From positions 248,001 through 312,000 of the forward strand of contig NZ_FWPT01000001.1 of NCBI RefSeq assembly GCF_900174585.1: a stretch of 64,000 nucleotides of DNA. The letters are read 5' to 3'. This document shows, piece after piece, positions 27,501 to 35,900 of this stretch (positions are counted from its first letter, which is position 1; each line of letters begins with the position of its first letter). The notes below the pieces were generated by a model. The model was not told the DNA's origin and did no database searches. It was given only the letters and a program-made list of their open reading frames with translations. This DNA comes from Parendozoicomonas haliclonae (GTDB lineage: Bacteria; Pseudomonadota; Gammaproteobacteria; Pseudomonadales; Endozoicomonadaceae). The translations under genes were made by a program, and so were the position numbers.

Positions 27501-30500
27501 CTCAGTGATAGCGTAGCGGAGGGCATCTTTTTTGTTGATGCCGTAGTACCCGGTTAGGGTTGCTACGCGATCCGCGAGGGGTTTAGTAACTTCTGTATCC
27601 CCAGAGCTAAGAAGTTCCTCGGCGTTCTGTATATTCTCGAGAGTTACTTCGTATCCGTAATCTTCTTTAAGTTCCTCGGTATTCCTATTTTGTCGAGCAA
27701 CTTCTGCCTTCTTTGCTTTTTGAGACGAATTTCTTTTTCGGTTTCCTCCCACCACTCCAGAAATTGCTCCAGAGTCGGCGGACGTACCTGACGCACTATC
27801 GCCGACTTGAGTAGCCTCTGGTACTCTTCCAACTGCTTTGGACTCAGTGTTATTTCTTTCTGCATTCTTAGCCGCCTTAGCTAACGCCTTCTTCCGGGCG
27901 TCCTGCTGATCCTGTTTTGATTGTTGTTCGGCAACCCACGGGCGGAGTTTATTGGCCTTGTGGTCTTTGGCCTTATATTCCCCCTGGGCGTCATGGGAGA
28001 AGCCGACCATATCACTTTGCGGGGAGTCTACGTCAACTACAGGTTTTTGGGTCTGCGGGGTAGATTCAGACTGCGGCTGCTCGGAAGGTTCAAAAACACC
28101 ATCTAAGGTTTGTTGGCCTTTCTTTTCCTTTCGTCCCTGAGTTTCCTGAACAGTATCGCGGCCTGTAGGCGTTGTTCCCGAGTCAGATTTCCCTTCGGTC
28201 GCTCTTGGGGGTTCTCCGAATGGTTGGAATCGACTTTCTTCATTAGTGTTCTCCAATTCGTGCTCGAACGCATCAAGTAGGGCTATGTCACGTTCAATTT
28301 CTGACCAGTCTACAGGAGCAGCTTCGTTCTCGAGGTCTACCCCAAGTTCGGCAGAGACAGTAGGGACATCAGACGGTTCGATGTTAGAAGTATCCAGCAC
28401 CGGGTCAGCGTCGATGGCATCCAGTACCCGGACAACCTCGGACTGCTGCTCCGGCGTGAGCATAACACCCCGGAGAGCGGCGTCCAAAATAGCGGCAGTC
28501 TTGGGGTTGGTCTCTACGTAGCTGGAAACGTCCTGCTCGAGATAGGAATAGTTCTGCTTGGCACGGGAGTAGCGGGGTTCCCCGTTAGCTTCGTCCATGA
28601 TGGCGTCAGCGAGACTATTTGCCCCGTACTCGGAACCGTCCTTGTCATAGTAGCCATGTTCAGCAAGGGTGCGTCCCATGTCATCCATAGACAATCCACT
28701 ACCGGAACGGCGGTGGTAGAAGCCTGCTGGCTTATACCCAGACTGGCCTTTAACATGGGCGAGCATATTATCCGCAACCGGCTTTTCCATCGTATCCCGG
28801 TCTATGCCGCCGAGCTTCCCGATAGCTTGGAGCAAAGTGTCGTCTTCGCTGACACCCTTGGAGCCTTTCTTTGGTTTTGGTTTTGGTGCGTGTTCCTGTT
28901 TGGCTTCACTGGCGACCGTACCCACATGGTCTCGATAGGTCGGGCTATTTAGTCGTGGGTCGGTCTCGGCACGAATATCTTCCCGGCGTTTCTGAACCTG
29001 CTCCGGGGTAGTGATGGAAACATCAGCACCGGCAAAGTTCAGACCGACCTGTTCTGCTACGGCCTCGGCCTGTGAAGCTGGCACGGCCTCTTCGTGGATA
29101 ACGGCTCCGTCCTGCTGGGCAACAACGACCGCTGGCTGGTCGCCTTGCTCCATGCCTTCCATAACCTGCTGCTTGGAAAACTGGTAACCAAGGGCACGTT
29201 TATTGGCTTCGTCTTCGCCGTACTTTTTCAGGTCTTTCTTGTACTGATCCAGAACTTCCTGTCGGCGGGTAACCAGTGTGCCGGTCGGCGTCTTACGGGT
29301 CAGGAACCCTTTAGCCTTGAGGTCTTTAGTCTCTTTGGCGTTGCTCTTGGACAGGAAGACAGCTGGTTTTTTACCGGACTTCAACGCCCGGAGCTGGGCT
29401 TTAATATCCTTGGCAGGTTCCGCAGTCGTCGGCTGCTTGGCGGCTTTGGACACCCGGCCTGTTGGGGTGAACAGGCTTTGTTGGCTTTTGTGAGGTGTGT
29501 CTGGTTCTGGCGTAGCTGTCTGAGGTTCAGCCCCTACAAATTCATCTGTCAGGCTTGGCTGTTCATAGAATAGCTCGTCATGTGCCTTTTTATCCTTCGC
29601 AGCCTCGCGGCGTTTTCTACCTTCTTCCCGGTTAATAGCGGGGGTTCTGATAACACCACCACGGCTGCCGAACATGGGCAGTTGTTCGTCTTGCTCGTGT
29701 TCGGTATTCGCGGCCGCTTGTGCTGGGGAACCAGACTCAGCGAACAAGGGGAGGTCGCTAAGGTCGTCCGGCGCATCGAAATCCAACTTACCCTGAATCT
29801 GGGGCTGTATTTCATGGTTGGGCTTGCCGCCGTGTCCAGTGTCGCCGAAGTCGAGATTAGACTGCTCAGGTTTCGGCTCTGAAAAGTCGAAACCCATTTG
29901 GTCGGTGCCGAGCATTTCCTGCCGGGACTCGAAGCCGAAACCTAATTGCTCAGTAGGGCTTTCCTTACGTGTCGGCTCTGTAGGATCGTCACCATTAGCC
30001 GCAGCTTCAGTCTGTGCCCGGAGCTTCTTCATGTGGTTGTCTGCGAGCTGATTCACAACCTCAGAAGGTGTGGCAATTGCACCACCTACCAGACCACCTT
30101 TAATCGCGGCCTCTTTATATTCAGCCAGGGCGGAATCAGAGAGGGGGTCACGGCCATCATGGATAGCGGCGGCAACATTCTGGATAAGCTGTTGGCCTGC
30201 TTCGGTCGTACCTTCGGACAGGGAAGAAACACCTATCCGGCTGGCCACCTGACCCAGAATATTGTCGAAGCCTTTAACGTCCATATTCAGTGCTTTGGCA
30301 GCACCACGCAGAGCAACGTCCAAGGACTTGTATTCGAGAGCGGCTTGGGGAATCGCAGCCAGTAACGCAGTAAACGGTGCGTCGATACCGTCCTGCATGA
30401 AACTTGTCTGGTTCTCACCGGCAAGCTGGGCGTACATGGAACCGAACGCTGCGGGTTTACCGTATCGAGTGAAGCCTTTCTTAAAAGCCTCACTGCCGGT

Positions 30501-31379
30501 CATCTTGGTAATGCCTTTCGTGCCGAAGCTGCGAGCGTAAGCCTTACCGAATGAACCCAGAGCACGGCGACCAGCGATAGAAGACAGGGAAAGGCCACCG
30601 GTTACGCCAGCACCAAGTAACGAAACAGCATCGGCGGCAAGCCCCGGTACGTTCTCTCCCAGAGCCTCAATCACATAGTTGCCAAACTCAGCCCAATTAT
30701 CTACGTCATCGAAGCTGTTGAATGTGGCAGGGTTTCGGGCAGCTTCGGTGATGTTCCGGTGAATACCTCGGCGGCTCCAACTCTCCATGTCCTCAGAGCC
30801 GAAGATATTTCCCATGATGTTGGCGAAGCCGTAGAGACCCGCCTGCATGTTATCTGTGCCACGGCGGAAAGACTTCTGAAAACCGGGGCGGGAGGCGTAG
30901 GGATTCATGTTGTCCTCGTAGGACTCCATGAGGTTTCCCGCGTTACGCATAGCCTCGGCGTTGGCCTGCTCTATATCCCCAAACTCGTCTGCGGACTGCG
31001 TGGCATTAGAGTAGAGGGCGTCATGGTGGGCACGGCTATTGGTGTACGCCGGACGCATGATCCCTTCACGGATAGCGCGGATAGAGTAATCCCGGCCTTT
31101 AGAGTCCCTGTACGCAACAACATCACGCCCGTACTTACCTTGCCCGAGGTGTTCACGGGACGAGTAGCCTTCGGCTGTAAGCTCGCGCATTGCATCGGTT
31201 TGTTCCGCACTGCCTGTCTGGTCAGTCTCGGAAGCGTTTACCCCGTTCCAACGCTCTCGTTCGCGCCGATCTGTACCATCCTTATAGGTCGTATCCGCAT
31301 CGTAAAACTCGGGCATGGCTTCTGTTTCGAGCTGCTGGGAATCTACAGCGTCGAAAATAGCTTTAAGTCTGTCGTCCAT
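21561..31379 (-). CDS. Giant polyvalent ejected-type virion protein (3272 aa) with metallopeptidase and NADAR domains
   Basis: Domains in order: a Gly/Ala-rich hydrophobic stretch (about 240-420) suited to membrane insertion; long charged low-complexity segments; a GGIDRDTM ... LAEHGYYDKDG module (about 850-930) typical of large polyvalent phage proteins; a metallopeptidase with the zinc motif HELAH near 2346 and a likely third ligand in DEWLADKVAAEVI; inside it a NADAR domain (about 2193-2325; QFSNLTHRPFRYKGNNYYSVEHAYQTLKS, TGVWAERF); and a 750-residue C-terminus resembling the LPD38 region of such proteins. Probably packaged and injected with the DNA. No single-subunit RNA polymerase motifs are seen. 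TAATG overlap with the upstream gene. Confidence 0.8.
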   Translation of the reverse strand: MDDRLKAIFDAVDSQQLETEAMPEFYDADTTYKDGTDRRERERWNGVNASETDQTGSAEQTDAMRELTAEGYSSREHLGQGKYGRDVVAYRDSKGRDYSIRAIREGIMRPAYTNSRAHHDALYSNATQSADEFGDIEQANAEAMRNAGNLMESYEDNMNPYASRPGFQKSFRRGTDNMQAGLYGFANIMGNIFGSEDMESWSRRGIHRNITEAARNPATFNSFDDVDNWAEFGNYVIEALGENVPGLAADAVSLLGAGVTGGLSLSSIAGRRALGSFGKAYARSFGTKGITKMTGSEAFKKGFTRYGKPAAFGSMYAQLAGENQTSFMQDGIDAPFTALLAAIPQAALEYKSLDVALRGAAKALNMDVKGFDNILGQVASRIGVSSLSEGTTEAGQQLIQNVAAAIHDGRDPLSDSALAEYKEAAIKGGLVGGAIATPSEVVNQLADNHMKKLRAQTEAAANGDDPTEPTRKESPTEQLGFGFESRQEMLGTDQMGFDFSEPKPEQSNLDFGDTGHGGKPNHEIQPQIQGKLDFDAPDDLSDLPLFAESGSPAQAAANTEHEQDEQLPMFGSRGGVIRTPAINREEGRKRREAAKDKKAHDELFYEQPSLTDEFVGAEPQTATPEPDTPHKSQQSLFTPTGRVSKAAKQPTTAEPAKDIKAQLRALKSGKKPAVFLSKSNAKETKDLKAKGFLTRKTPTGTLVTRRQEVLDQYKKDLKKYGEDEANKRALGYQFSKQQVMEGMEQGDQPAVVVAQQDGAVIHEEAVPASQAEAVAEQVGLNFAGADVSITTPEQVQKRREDIRAETDPRLNSPTYRDHVGTVASEAKQEHAPKPKPKKGSKGVSEDDTLLQAIGKLGGIDRDTMEKPVADNMLAHVKGQSGYKPAGFYHRRSGSGLSMDDMGRTLAEHGYYDKDGSEYGANSLADAIMDEANGEPRYSRAKQNYSYLEQDVSSYVETNPKTAAILDAALRGVMLTPEQQSEVVRVLDAIDADPVLDTSNIEPSDVPTVSAELGVDLENEAAPVDWSEIERDIALLDAFEHELENTNEESRFQPFGEPPRATEGKSDSGTTPTGRDTVQETQGRKEKKGQQTLDGVFEPSEQPQSESTPQTQKPVVDVDSPQSDMVGFSHDAQGEYKAKDHKANKLRPWVAEQQSKQDQQDARKKALAKAAKNAERNNTESKAVGRVPEATQVGDSASGTSADSGAISGVVGGNRKRNSSQKAKKAEVARQNRNTEELKEDYGYEVTLENIQNAEELLSSGDTEVTKPLADRVATLTGYYGINKKDALRYAITEQILTNLREESNEVELIADADEEGVRSAWSLVEDDGFQNALDDPEQVPDYDQELNPYFNRTLSRYATSTYTDTLDFYEEWLAMVNPTWEAYREPTGRGGNKDELDDNGELKYPEFQLKVRRREFSNLREALNFISELDESGAFPDSEFSPERDGDKFHIKHTLVDAAARKNPMADQQTLRSIFYKSKNNARGAINTTVSAENGRRKTRGEPALTESDKEDLNINNVIWFDRVDPKTGEPKAGEPPVPLHAPSLTEGYRNITPMPEKTPLFERNMRGFLSAITDLTDRGFLPRNLLDDKGELRGTLVMNPTNQKENAYTVRKANREYRDSNLTDYDKRQKERHRERKQLRNVLDSGTSELSTLAELMTEYRRAARENHGELPPIVAEQYKVVRKALERFYALKETKKKGDQYLENARDRQIAKDGSFKEKEIAGNEGTSDQYFKDHLKAEQNPREFDEVTQSTTTTPISDGIGKAGKKEIDAVGGRTPQVISDPRASKETEDKLNETLRKRFTPTDRDADIDLTSKKGKGYLAKLRRDDRQAAESNAKFIAALQRLTEVPDSDSPSEKARKARRAKAVGKAIEARRRDAKKVEMQKAKGESIRRGETRKKIAKLLPQGEQLQMDLSVKGFKPKYDASQKTFGEHLADKHEIANRKAIRKAKIEEQRKAREYHKQAMIQTPLFDVVEDKPIPDAPKPKSKSEAVANWNPEGHDKDSYKKKDRLEDHEQEWLDNAGTGKNQEKLRRHTPDESVGRARKSREGEESNRKKYHQDRVKQSANFRGPQGREADQKSDAAKLRQRAWSALKDIYGGKDTDQVKVLGTISKLEKALAQTILKILKMKTKVVITDDWGTVSSMFTAEGDKSRTRPEAPTSQGRVFHDANRGFTVVYLRPRLATRQGRVDDRPINVWAGNRENAQFSNLTHRPFRYKGNNYYSVEHAYQTLKSGRFDPEVYRKYARETRSPIRGQHRAKTGGDYNLKLMDELVHESFKQNPNAARELVGTGDATFTHNRPDGRDTGVWAERFPESLTKARSELAKDSRFNPAKTDDVKGALNRAHILAHELAHVYVNDYLLNNVNPAQFQKLMRAYTKDRNSAGVKQWNNGRTFNPHTNKWSDDPWTDDAGRDEWLADKVAAEVIHMIRTGKRGGDKDNAKVFNALKSRLSAMFKAVADFIHRRFKRDQTVSETLDDLLDSHAEYKPESTRFEAAYSQTTQQFAQSPMAKGIADIVRGMMARLKAGTLFHPNEGLLGRMTTGDGQLRHLSKNLADLFFVGAGKAKTFREGWFNRRAKDRGMWEAQMQKLLNEFGVQEPNSLDILKALKKGETPELKNAARFNAAWKELQEAGEGADLSNVSEDAKKIRKFLDMFYDKYAKPNMPTLGRIKNYIPYYYKAPAIESRRKEFIEILKNHRFGSIEANELANKLIEGAGSFEENYGDLAETTSPSFTHNRERILRDPDLHKALLDAGFVVDNGAEVLAQYVHATTGRGSFENTMGGFHPYENWRETNDPEKNVNNLLHYLSVNTGKPFAGKTLEEKVDSLASKLGITLQGSTAAERVKDLGVKSGWVKYDPKAPDDLTVYSPNAKIRHEMESLSGNDRERAQAIVKGYLGRYQKEMPTNARKWQSRTMAYISYLTLAFSTVASIPDFGAIMIRARTAGGWPAVKAVTKTIMSYSDARERAQMMGFINSRMSQAALQEAYGISFADPLAKNSADLLFKMNGQEAYTNMTRIMANAVGEAVLRNNLDRIKHGTAKQKKIALEELDSLGIDKDTLDRWVKGGAPVWSPEKDTPLNTDAKQVNDALHQFVDEAVLRPNAAQRPVWANNPWFGLIWQLKSFSYAFGKVITEGIWTEMKKQYAHADGGAAKKTAAATLPLAYSLAVMAPFAALTLALREAITKEEEEERDEWQYMGELLSRSGMLGPLDLAMGTLGRWDQQGVGALSPGFSKAASIWEADGMAEHMNQMIPVLSQMPRWKDDVERAFPKG
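27644..27865 (-). CDS. Possible overprinted small gene inside the giant gene
   Basis: 73 codons in a different frame of the same strand. The product (start MQKEITLSPKQLEEYQRLLKS, then PPTLEQFLEWWEETEKEIRLKKQ) has the composition of a real helical protein, while the main frame here is low-complexity linker (SGTSADSGAISGVVGGNRKR). AAGGCGG lies six bases before the ATG. Could equally be chance. Confidence 0.3.
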   Translation of the reverse strand: MQKEITLSPKQLEEYQRLLKSAIVRQVRPPTLEQFLEWWEETEKEIRLKKQRRQKLLDKIGIPRNLKKITDTK

Positions 31380-33583
31380 TACTGCCCCTTACCATCAGCG
31401 TATAGTTTTTGTTGGAGTGCGATATAGCCAAGCACTTGAGCTTCGGAACCAAGCTCACCAAGCAATTCGTCGTAATATTCCCGATTAGTCTTCTTCATGT
31501 GCGCCAGTGGAGCCTCGGCCTTGTCTGTAGCGACAACTGCACGGATAAAGGCGTCTTTGTCCTGGCGCACGTTGTAGGCGTCCTCAAACCATCCGGGGTT
31601 CGGGTTGTGGCGTTTGAGTACCGGGATAGCCTGATTGTAGAAGCGTTGGAGTGTGGCCTTGTCTTTATAGAGGCTGTCGTAGTCGATCTGAACTTGACCG
31701 TTGTCGTTACGTGTGACTCTAACGCCAAAATATTTAGCCATAGCCGGGGTCAGAGTGAGTACGTCCATAATGGTATTGGCGGCGTCCTCTGGGGAGTTGA
31801 ACGGCACGCCTAAATATTTACCATCGTGGTACTCGTCTTTTATACGCTTGGTGAACTCTGTACGGACATCCTCAAACGCTTTATTTTGGTCGGGGGTCAT
31901 ATCCGCCAACGCTTTTGCTTTGGCTGTACGTGCCTGCATCAAAGACGCTTGGACTCGGGCGGCATCATTGGCGACTTTCTGCGCCTCAAGCTGATGGTAA
32001 TCAACGCCAGAGTGGAGACCGGAAACGTGTTTAGCCTGTGCTGCGTTCAGCCCTTGGGCGTTGGACTCCATTTCCCGCATGGCTGCTCGTTGCGGGTTAA
32101 TCTGGGCTTGCCCCGGACGACCGCCCACAGAGTATCCTGACAGTGCGCCGGAATAAGCGAGCTGCTGAACCTGACGATCAGTTAATTTATCGAACCTGTT
32201 CTTTGGTGGGTTGGAGCCTTCGCCCTTACCCATCTGGTTCTCGAGACGGAGGTTCGGGTTCGCGGCAAGTTCCTCTTCCAAAGTTCTCACGTTGTCCGGG
32301 CGACCGTTCGGGTATTTCTCTTTGGGTTTTCCTTTCCAACCATCTACAAACTCAGAAAGTTCTTTTTTGCCGGGGTCGTAAATGTGTTCTTTAACCGCTT
32401 TAGGGAAAGCGAAAGTTGTGTCCTTGTAGAACTCTCCATAGTCACCAAGAACTTGCTTTGTTGCTGCACCGATGCCTCGGGAACCACCGCCTGCTTCCTC
32501 ATATATCCCAGACACCTTATCGGTATAGTCAGCGACGCCTGACTTAATTGTGTCAGGTAGGTTTCGCAAGTCGTCTAGCGCGGCTGCGGCCTGTTTTTTC
32601 GCCTTGCCTGTGAGACTGTTTGCCTCGGCCTCGGCTCTCGCTTTACGTACCGCAGCGATATGAGTGTCAAACTGCTTATGTGGGTTATATCCCGGCTGAT
32701 TAGTGCTCTCAGGAGTCTTGCCGATCTTGGTAAGTGCCTGTCTTTTTGACTCGCGGAGCATCTGTTGTTCTTTGCGCTGCTGGTCTACCAGCTTGGTGGC
32801 CGACAGCATTTCGGTAGCCAGAGACTCGTTTTGGTCTTTGGAATCTCCTATGGGGTTAGACCCTTCCTGCAAGCCAAGTTCGGAATTAACTTCGGCGTCG
32901 ATCTGGTTTTTCTCGGCTTCTGACACCAACTCCCCGGTCTTGGTGTCTCGATACCAAACCTCACCTTGCGGGGTTGTTTCGACGGTTTTACCTTTCCGGG
33001 CGACCAGCTTACGGACACCAAACTCGGCGTATTGTGCGCCGATAGCATCCATAGCCTTCTGCGGGTTGATGGACGCAATAACCCCGGACTTCTTACCGTC
33101 TGAGTGTTGAATCTCGAACGGTTCTCGTTTGCCCTCTTTGTTGACGCCTGTGATTACTAATTGGTCGCCGACAACCTCAAACTTAGGATCAGACATACCA
33201 GCTTTGTCGAGAGCAGCATTGACCCCCGGAATCATGCTGATGCCCTTCGAGTAGTAGTCGAGGTATTCCGGGTTTTCGGACAAATAAGCCCCACGCCCTT
33301 TGTTGGGGTTCTGGTCTGCCCAATCGTGGAAGGCACTATTTATCGTGTTGTGTTTGAACGCCGCCTGCCGCTTCTGTGCTTGCTCACGCTCGAAATCCAT
33401 CGTTTGGGTTTGTGATGTGGTGAAAGCGCGGGAGACTTCGCCCGTTTTCTCGGCTTCATCTTGGGCGCGTTTGGCGAGCGCAAGTTCCTCGCGTTGCATG
33501 GAGGTATTCATGCCCGCTTGATACATCTGCAAAGCAGACGGGGCGATATGGCCTATACCGGCAGCAATTTCTAAAAGACTCAT
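31379..33583 (-). CDS. Internal virion protein, 734 aa
   Basis: No catalytic motif recognised. Starts MSLLEIAAGIGHIAPSALQ, then a long Gln/Glu/Arg-rich helical body and a C-terminus with FVQ-like helices. Position between the small internal proteins and the giant protein is that of a podoviral ejection (internal core) protein. Strong GGGGGAG ribosome-binding site; its stop overlaps the giant gene start, which implies matched expression. Confidence 0.6.
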   Translation of the reverse strand: MSLLEIAAGIGHIAPSALQMYQAGMNTSMQREELALAKRAQDEAEKTGEVSRAFTTSQTQTMDFEREQAQKRQAAFKHNTINSAFHDWADQNPNKGRGAYLSENPEYLDYYSKGISMIPGVNAALDKAGMSDPKFEVVGDQLVITGVNKEGKREPFEIQHSDGKKSGVIASINPQKAMDAIGAQYAEFGVRKLVARKGKTVETTPQGEVWYRDTKTGELVSEAEKNQIDAEVNSELGLQEGSNPIGDSKDQNESLATEMLSATKLVDQQRKEQQMLRESKRQALTKIGKTPESTNQPGYNPHKQFDTHIAAVRKARAEAEANSLTGKAKKQAAAALDDLRNLPDTIKSGVADYTDKVSGIYEEAGGGSRGIGAATKQVLGDYGEFYKDTTFAFPKAVKEHIYDPGKKELSEFVDGWKGKPKEKYPNGRPDNVRTLEEELAANPNLRLENQMGKGEGSNPPKNRFDKLTDRQVQQLAYSGALSGYSVGGRPGQAQINPQRAAMREMESNAQGLNAAQAKHVSGLHSGVDYHQLEAQKVANDAARVQASLMQARTAKAKALADMTPDQNKAFEDVRTEFTKRIKDEYHDGKYLGVPFNSPEDAANTIMDVLTLTPAMAKYFGVRVTRNDNGQVQIDYDSLYKDKATLQRFYNQAIPVLKRHNPNPGWFEDAYNVRQDKDAFIRAVVATDKAEAPLAHMKKTNREYYDELLGELGSEAQVLGYIALQQKLYADGKGQ

Positions 33584-33593
33584 ACTCCCCCCA

Positions 33594-34193
33594 TCACATC
33601 ATCATGACCATCATCGCCGCAGTCGCTACGCCCTGAGCCATCATTTGGTTTTGTTGGGCTTCGGCGGCGGCGGCGGATTGGGCGTTAGCGTTTTCGACAG
33701 ACGCATAGTTATTAGATGCAGACGACAGGCCACTAATAGCCTGACCGGTCATATCACGGCCTTGGTTAATCATCTGCTGGCGAATCTGGTTGTCCCGCTC
33801 GTACTGTTGGATACGAGCCTGATTCACTTCCCCCAGGGAGGCGTTCGACGCACCGACAGCAGCAGAATGTTTCGCCATTTCTGTATCGAAAGCGGTGCGG
33901 CTCATGCCATATCGAGCAAGGTTCCGCTCGTTCTGCTCGAGTGTTTTAGCGTACTGGTTACCGGCGTTCTCTCTGGCGGCATCCAGAATCGCTCCATTGC
34001 CGATGCTGGCAATGATTTCTTTGTTATTCGGGCGGTAATGGTCGTTATAGAACGAGTCCATTTCCTGCTGCACTTGGGACAGCACTTTATCCGGGTTTGT
34101 TTCCGCCAAAGAACGGAGTCCCGCAGTCCCGCCGGGAGGGGTGTAGTTAAGCCCCGCTGCACCGGGGGATTCGATGTTTTGTTTCTCTACCAA
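33594..34193 (-). CDS. Internal virion protein, 199 aa
   Basis: TTG start eight bases after GGGGGG. Gln/Ala/Asn-rich helical chain (LARYGMSRTAFDTEMAKHSAAVGASNASLGE) ending in a run of Met (AAMMVMMM). Such Ala/Gln-rich proteins before large ejection proteins are typical of T7 gp14-like internal core components. Function inferred from context. Confidence 0.5.
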   Translation of the reverse strand: MVEKQNIESPGAAGLNYTPPGGTAGLRSLAETNPDKVLSQVQQEMDSFYNDHYRPNNKEIIASIGNGAILDAARENAGNQYAKTLEQNERNLARYGMSRTAFDTEMAKHSAAVGASNASLGEVNQARIQQYERDNQIRQQMINQGRDMTGQAISGLSSASNNYASVENANAQSAAAAEAQQNQMMAQGVATAAMMVMMM

Positions 34194-34197
34194 CGGA

Positions 34198-34827
34198 TTA
34201 ACCCCCCGGATTGATATTCATTGCCCCAGACATTTGCTCCCAGCTCATACCATCCTTGAACTTCTTCATGTCGAAGCTGCCATCACTACCCACTGCGTTA
34301 CCGGCTCGCATCATCAGGCCAGAACTTGCCCCGGAGATTGCTCCCTGAGCGATGGCCTGTTCTGACTGGTGAACCATCGTGTCGCGGGAGAGTTTTTGTA
34401 GGGCGTTGTTCGTAGAAGTTGCCGCCATGCTGTTCAATGCACCGGCTGACTGTTGAGCTACGTTCTGTCCGATACCCGCTGCCTCGAGCTTCTGTTGGAG
34501 CTGCAAACTTTGTGCATTGGTTCGTGCATCCTGAGAGGCCGTGGAGAAAGCGTCTGCGATATTGCGACCGCCAGCATCCATAGCGAGAGCCTGTCCGCCC
34601 GTGCTCTGCATGATGTGTTGGGGAACACCTTGCGCCCCGCCTGCTATATCCGCAGCAGCACGGCCTTCAAAGTATCGGGAGGTGTCTTTCCCTGCGGTGT
34701 TAAGGGCATCAAGTTCGAGCTGTTTGTATCCATCATCGCGCCACTCTTCATACTTGGCGGCGGCTTGGATAGCTTGTTGTTTTGAGGATTCCGATACTTC
34801 GGCTTCGGGGGCGTCACTACCGCTCAT
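34198..34827 (-). CDS. Internal virion protein, 209 aa
   Basis: AAAGGAG ribosome-binding site. Ala/Gln/Ser-rich helical protein (SLQLQQKLEAAGIGQNVAQQSAG), similar in style to the next gene downstream, with a terminal SFDMKKFKDGMSWEQMSGAM. Likely another ejection-core component. No enzyme motif. Confidence 0.5.
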   Translation of the reverse strand: MSGSDAPEAEVSESSKQQAIQAAAKYEEWRDDGYKQLELDALNTAGKDTSRYFEGRAAADIAGGAQGVPQHIMQSTGGQALAMDAGGRNIADAFSTASQDARTNAQSLQLQQKLEAAGIGQNVAQQSAGALNSMAATSTNNALQKLSRDTMVHQSEQAIAQGAISGASSGLMMRAGNAVGSDGSFDMKKFKDGMSWEQMSGAMNINPGG

Positions 34828-35290
34828 TTGGCAGCTCCTTTAGAAATACGTCCGAGTAAGGCTGGTAGCCCATCGCCTTATAGCGTTCTGCGGTACGTGA
34901 GGAAGTGATACCGGTACTGTTCCCGACCTTGGCAACGTCAGCACCGTTAAACTCTGCCCAATTCTCCATTTCACGGATCAGCAAAAAGCCGATCTTCATG
35001 GATCGGTATTCAGGAAGGACGTACACGATCTCTTCCGTAGCGATTTTAAGGGGGCAGGTGTGGAGGGTGGAGAAGAACCCGACCAAGATCCCGACAATCT
35101 GACCTTCCAGCTCCACGACAAATGAAAAACGATCACCGCCGTTTATGCGGCGGAGGTATTCTTTGTGTGCGTGGTCTTCGTCAAACGGGTGCGAGTTGTA
35201 CCAGGCGGCTTCTGAATGGAGCTTCTTCGATAGCTCTTTAACCTGTGCCCAATCGTCCGGTGCTGCCCATCGAATGTTAATAGCCGCCAT
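34817..35290 (-). CDS. GNAT-family acetyltransferase in the virion cluster
   Basis: 157 residues from ATG 35290. GNAT features: N-terminal NIRWAAPDDWAQVKELSKKL, central beta-hairpin (FSFVVELEGQIVGILVGFF), acetyl-CoA strand-turn VYVLPEYRSMKIGFLLIREMENWA and a final YKAMGYQPYSDVFLKEL. The pyrophosphate loop is not a perfect Q/RxxGxG/A. GNAT-like genes recur in this position in podoviruses; substrate unknown. Overlaps both neighbours. Confidence 0.75.
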   Translation of the reverse strand: MAAINIRWAAPDDWAQVKELSKKLHSEAAWYNSHPFDEDHAHKEYLRRINGGDRFSFVVELEGQIVGILVGFFSTLHTCPLKIATEEIVYVLPEYRSMKIGFLLIREMENWAEFNGADVAKVGNSTGITSSRTAERYKAMGYQPYSDVFLKELPNER

Positions 35291-35900
35291 ACACTGCTTC
35301 CCGCCGCTTCGCTGTATCGTTCTTGTCACCCCTGATACGTGCTGTTTCGATGGCCTGTTCATACATCATCCCGTAGGACTGCGACAAAGCAGGGTCGAAC
35401 CAGTCCACACCTTTTGTAGCGAACAACCGTCCCAGAGTGCCGTTCACGAACGCATTGAAATGTTCTTCGGCTACTGCGGTATCAATCGACGTTGAATTGC
35501 GAGTGATGGTCAGAGCTACAGTGGTGTGGAGTGCCTGCACATAGAGCTTGTCTGGTACGGGCGTTACATGGAGCGTGTCGTGTTCCAGCCAACATTCAAG
35601 GGGTCGGCCTTCTTGTTCACGCCACCGGGGATTCTCAAGATCGAGCTTGCGGGGGCTGGTCAGTTCCAGCGGTTTGCCATCCAGTGTGGCGGATACCAAC
35701 AAGCAAGGGCGTGTGCCCTCGGGTGTACGGAGTCGGTACTTTGATACCTTCCCGGCAACCGTATCTGTGCTGGTATGGCGGTACGTGTGGGTACGACAGA
35801 AAAAGTCGTCTATCGTGGTACGCATGACCCGAGCGATAAGTGGTACTGGTGCGTTCGGTAGCTGTGTCCGAACTTCGTACAGGAGTTCTTCAAGTTCCAT
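35277..35900 (-). CDS. Head-to-tail adaptor/tail connector, 207 aa
   Basis: Starts MELEELLYEVRTQLPNAPVPLIARVMRTTIDDFFCRT and has a beta-rich centre and a C-terminal helix with FATKGVDWFDPALSQSY. Fits gp4-like or adaptor proteins between portal ring and nozzle. One-base stop/start overlap with the next adaptor. Confidence 0.5.
   Translation of the reverse strand: MELEELLYEVRTQLPNAPVPLIARVMRTTIDDFFCRTHTYRHTSTDTVAGKVSKYRLRTPEGTRPCLLVSATLDGKPLELTSPRKLDLENPRWREQEGRPLECWLEHDTLHVTPVPDKLYVQALHTTVALTITRNSTSIDTAVAEEHFNAFVNGTLGRLFATKGVDWFDPALSQSYGMMYEQAIETARIRGDKNDTAKRREAVYGGY

Noticed and set aside
21561-31379. N4-type virion RNA polymerase
   Set aside because: The size fits but none of the single-subunit polymerase motifs is seen.
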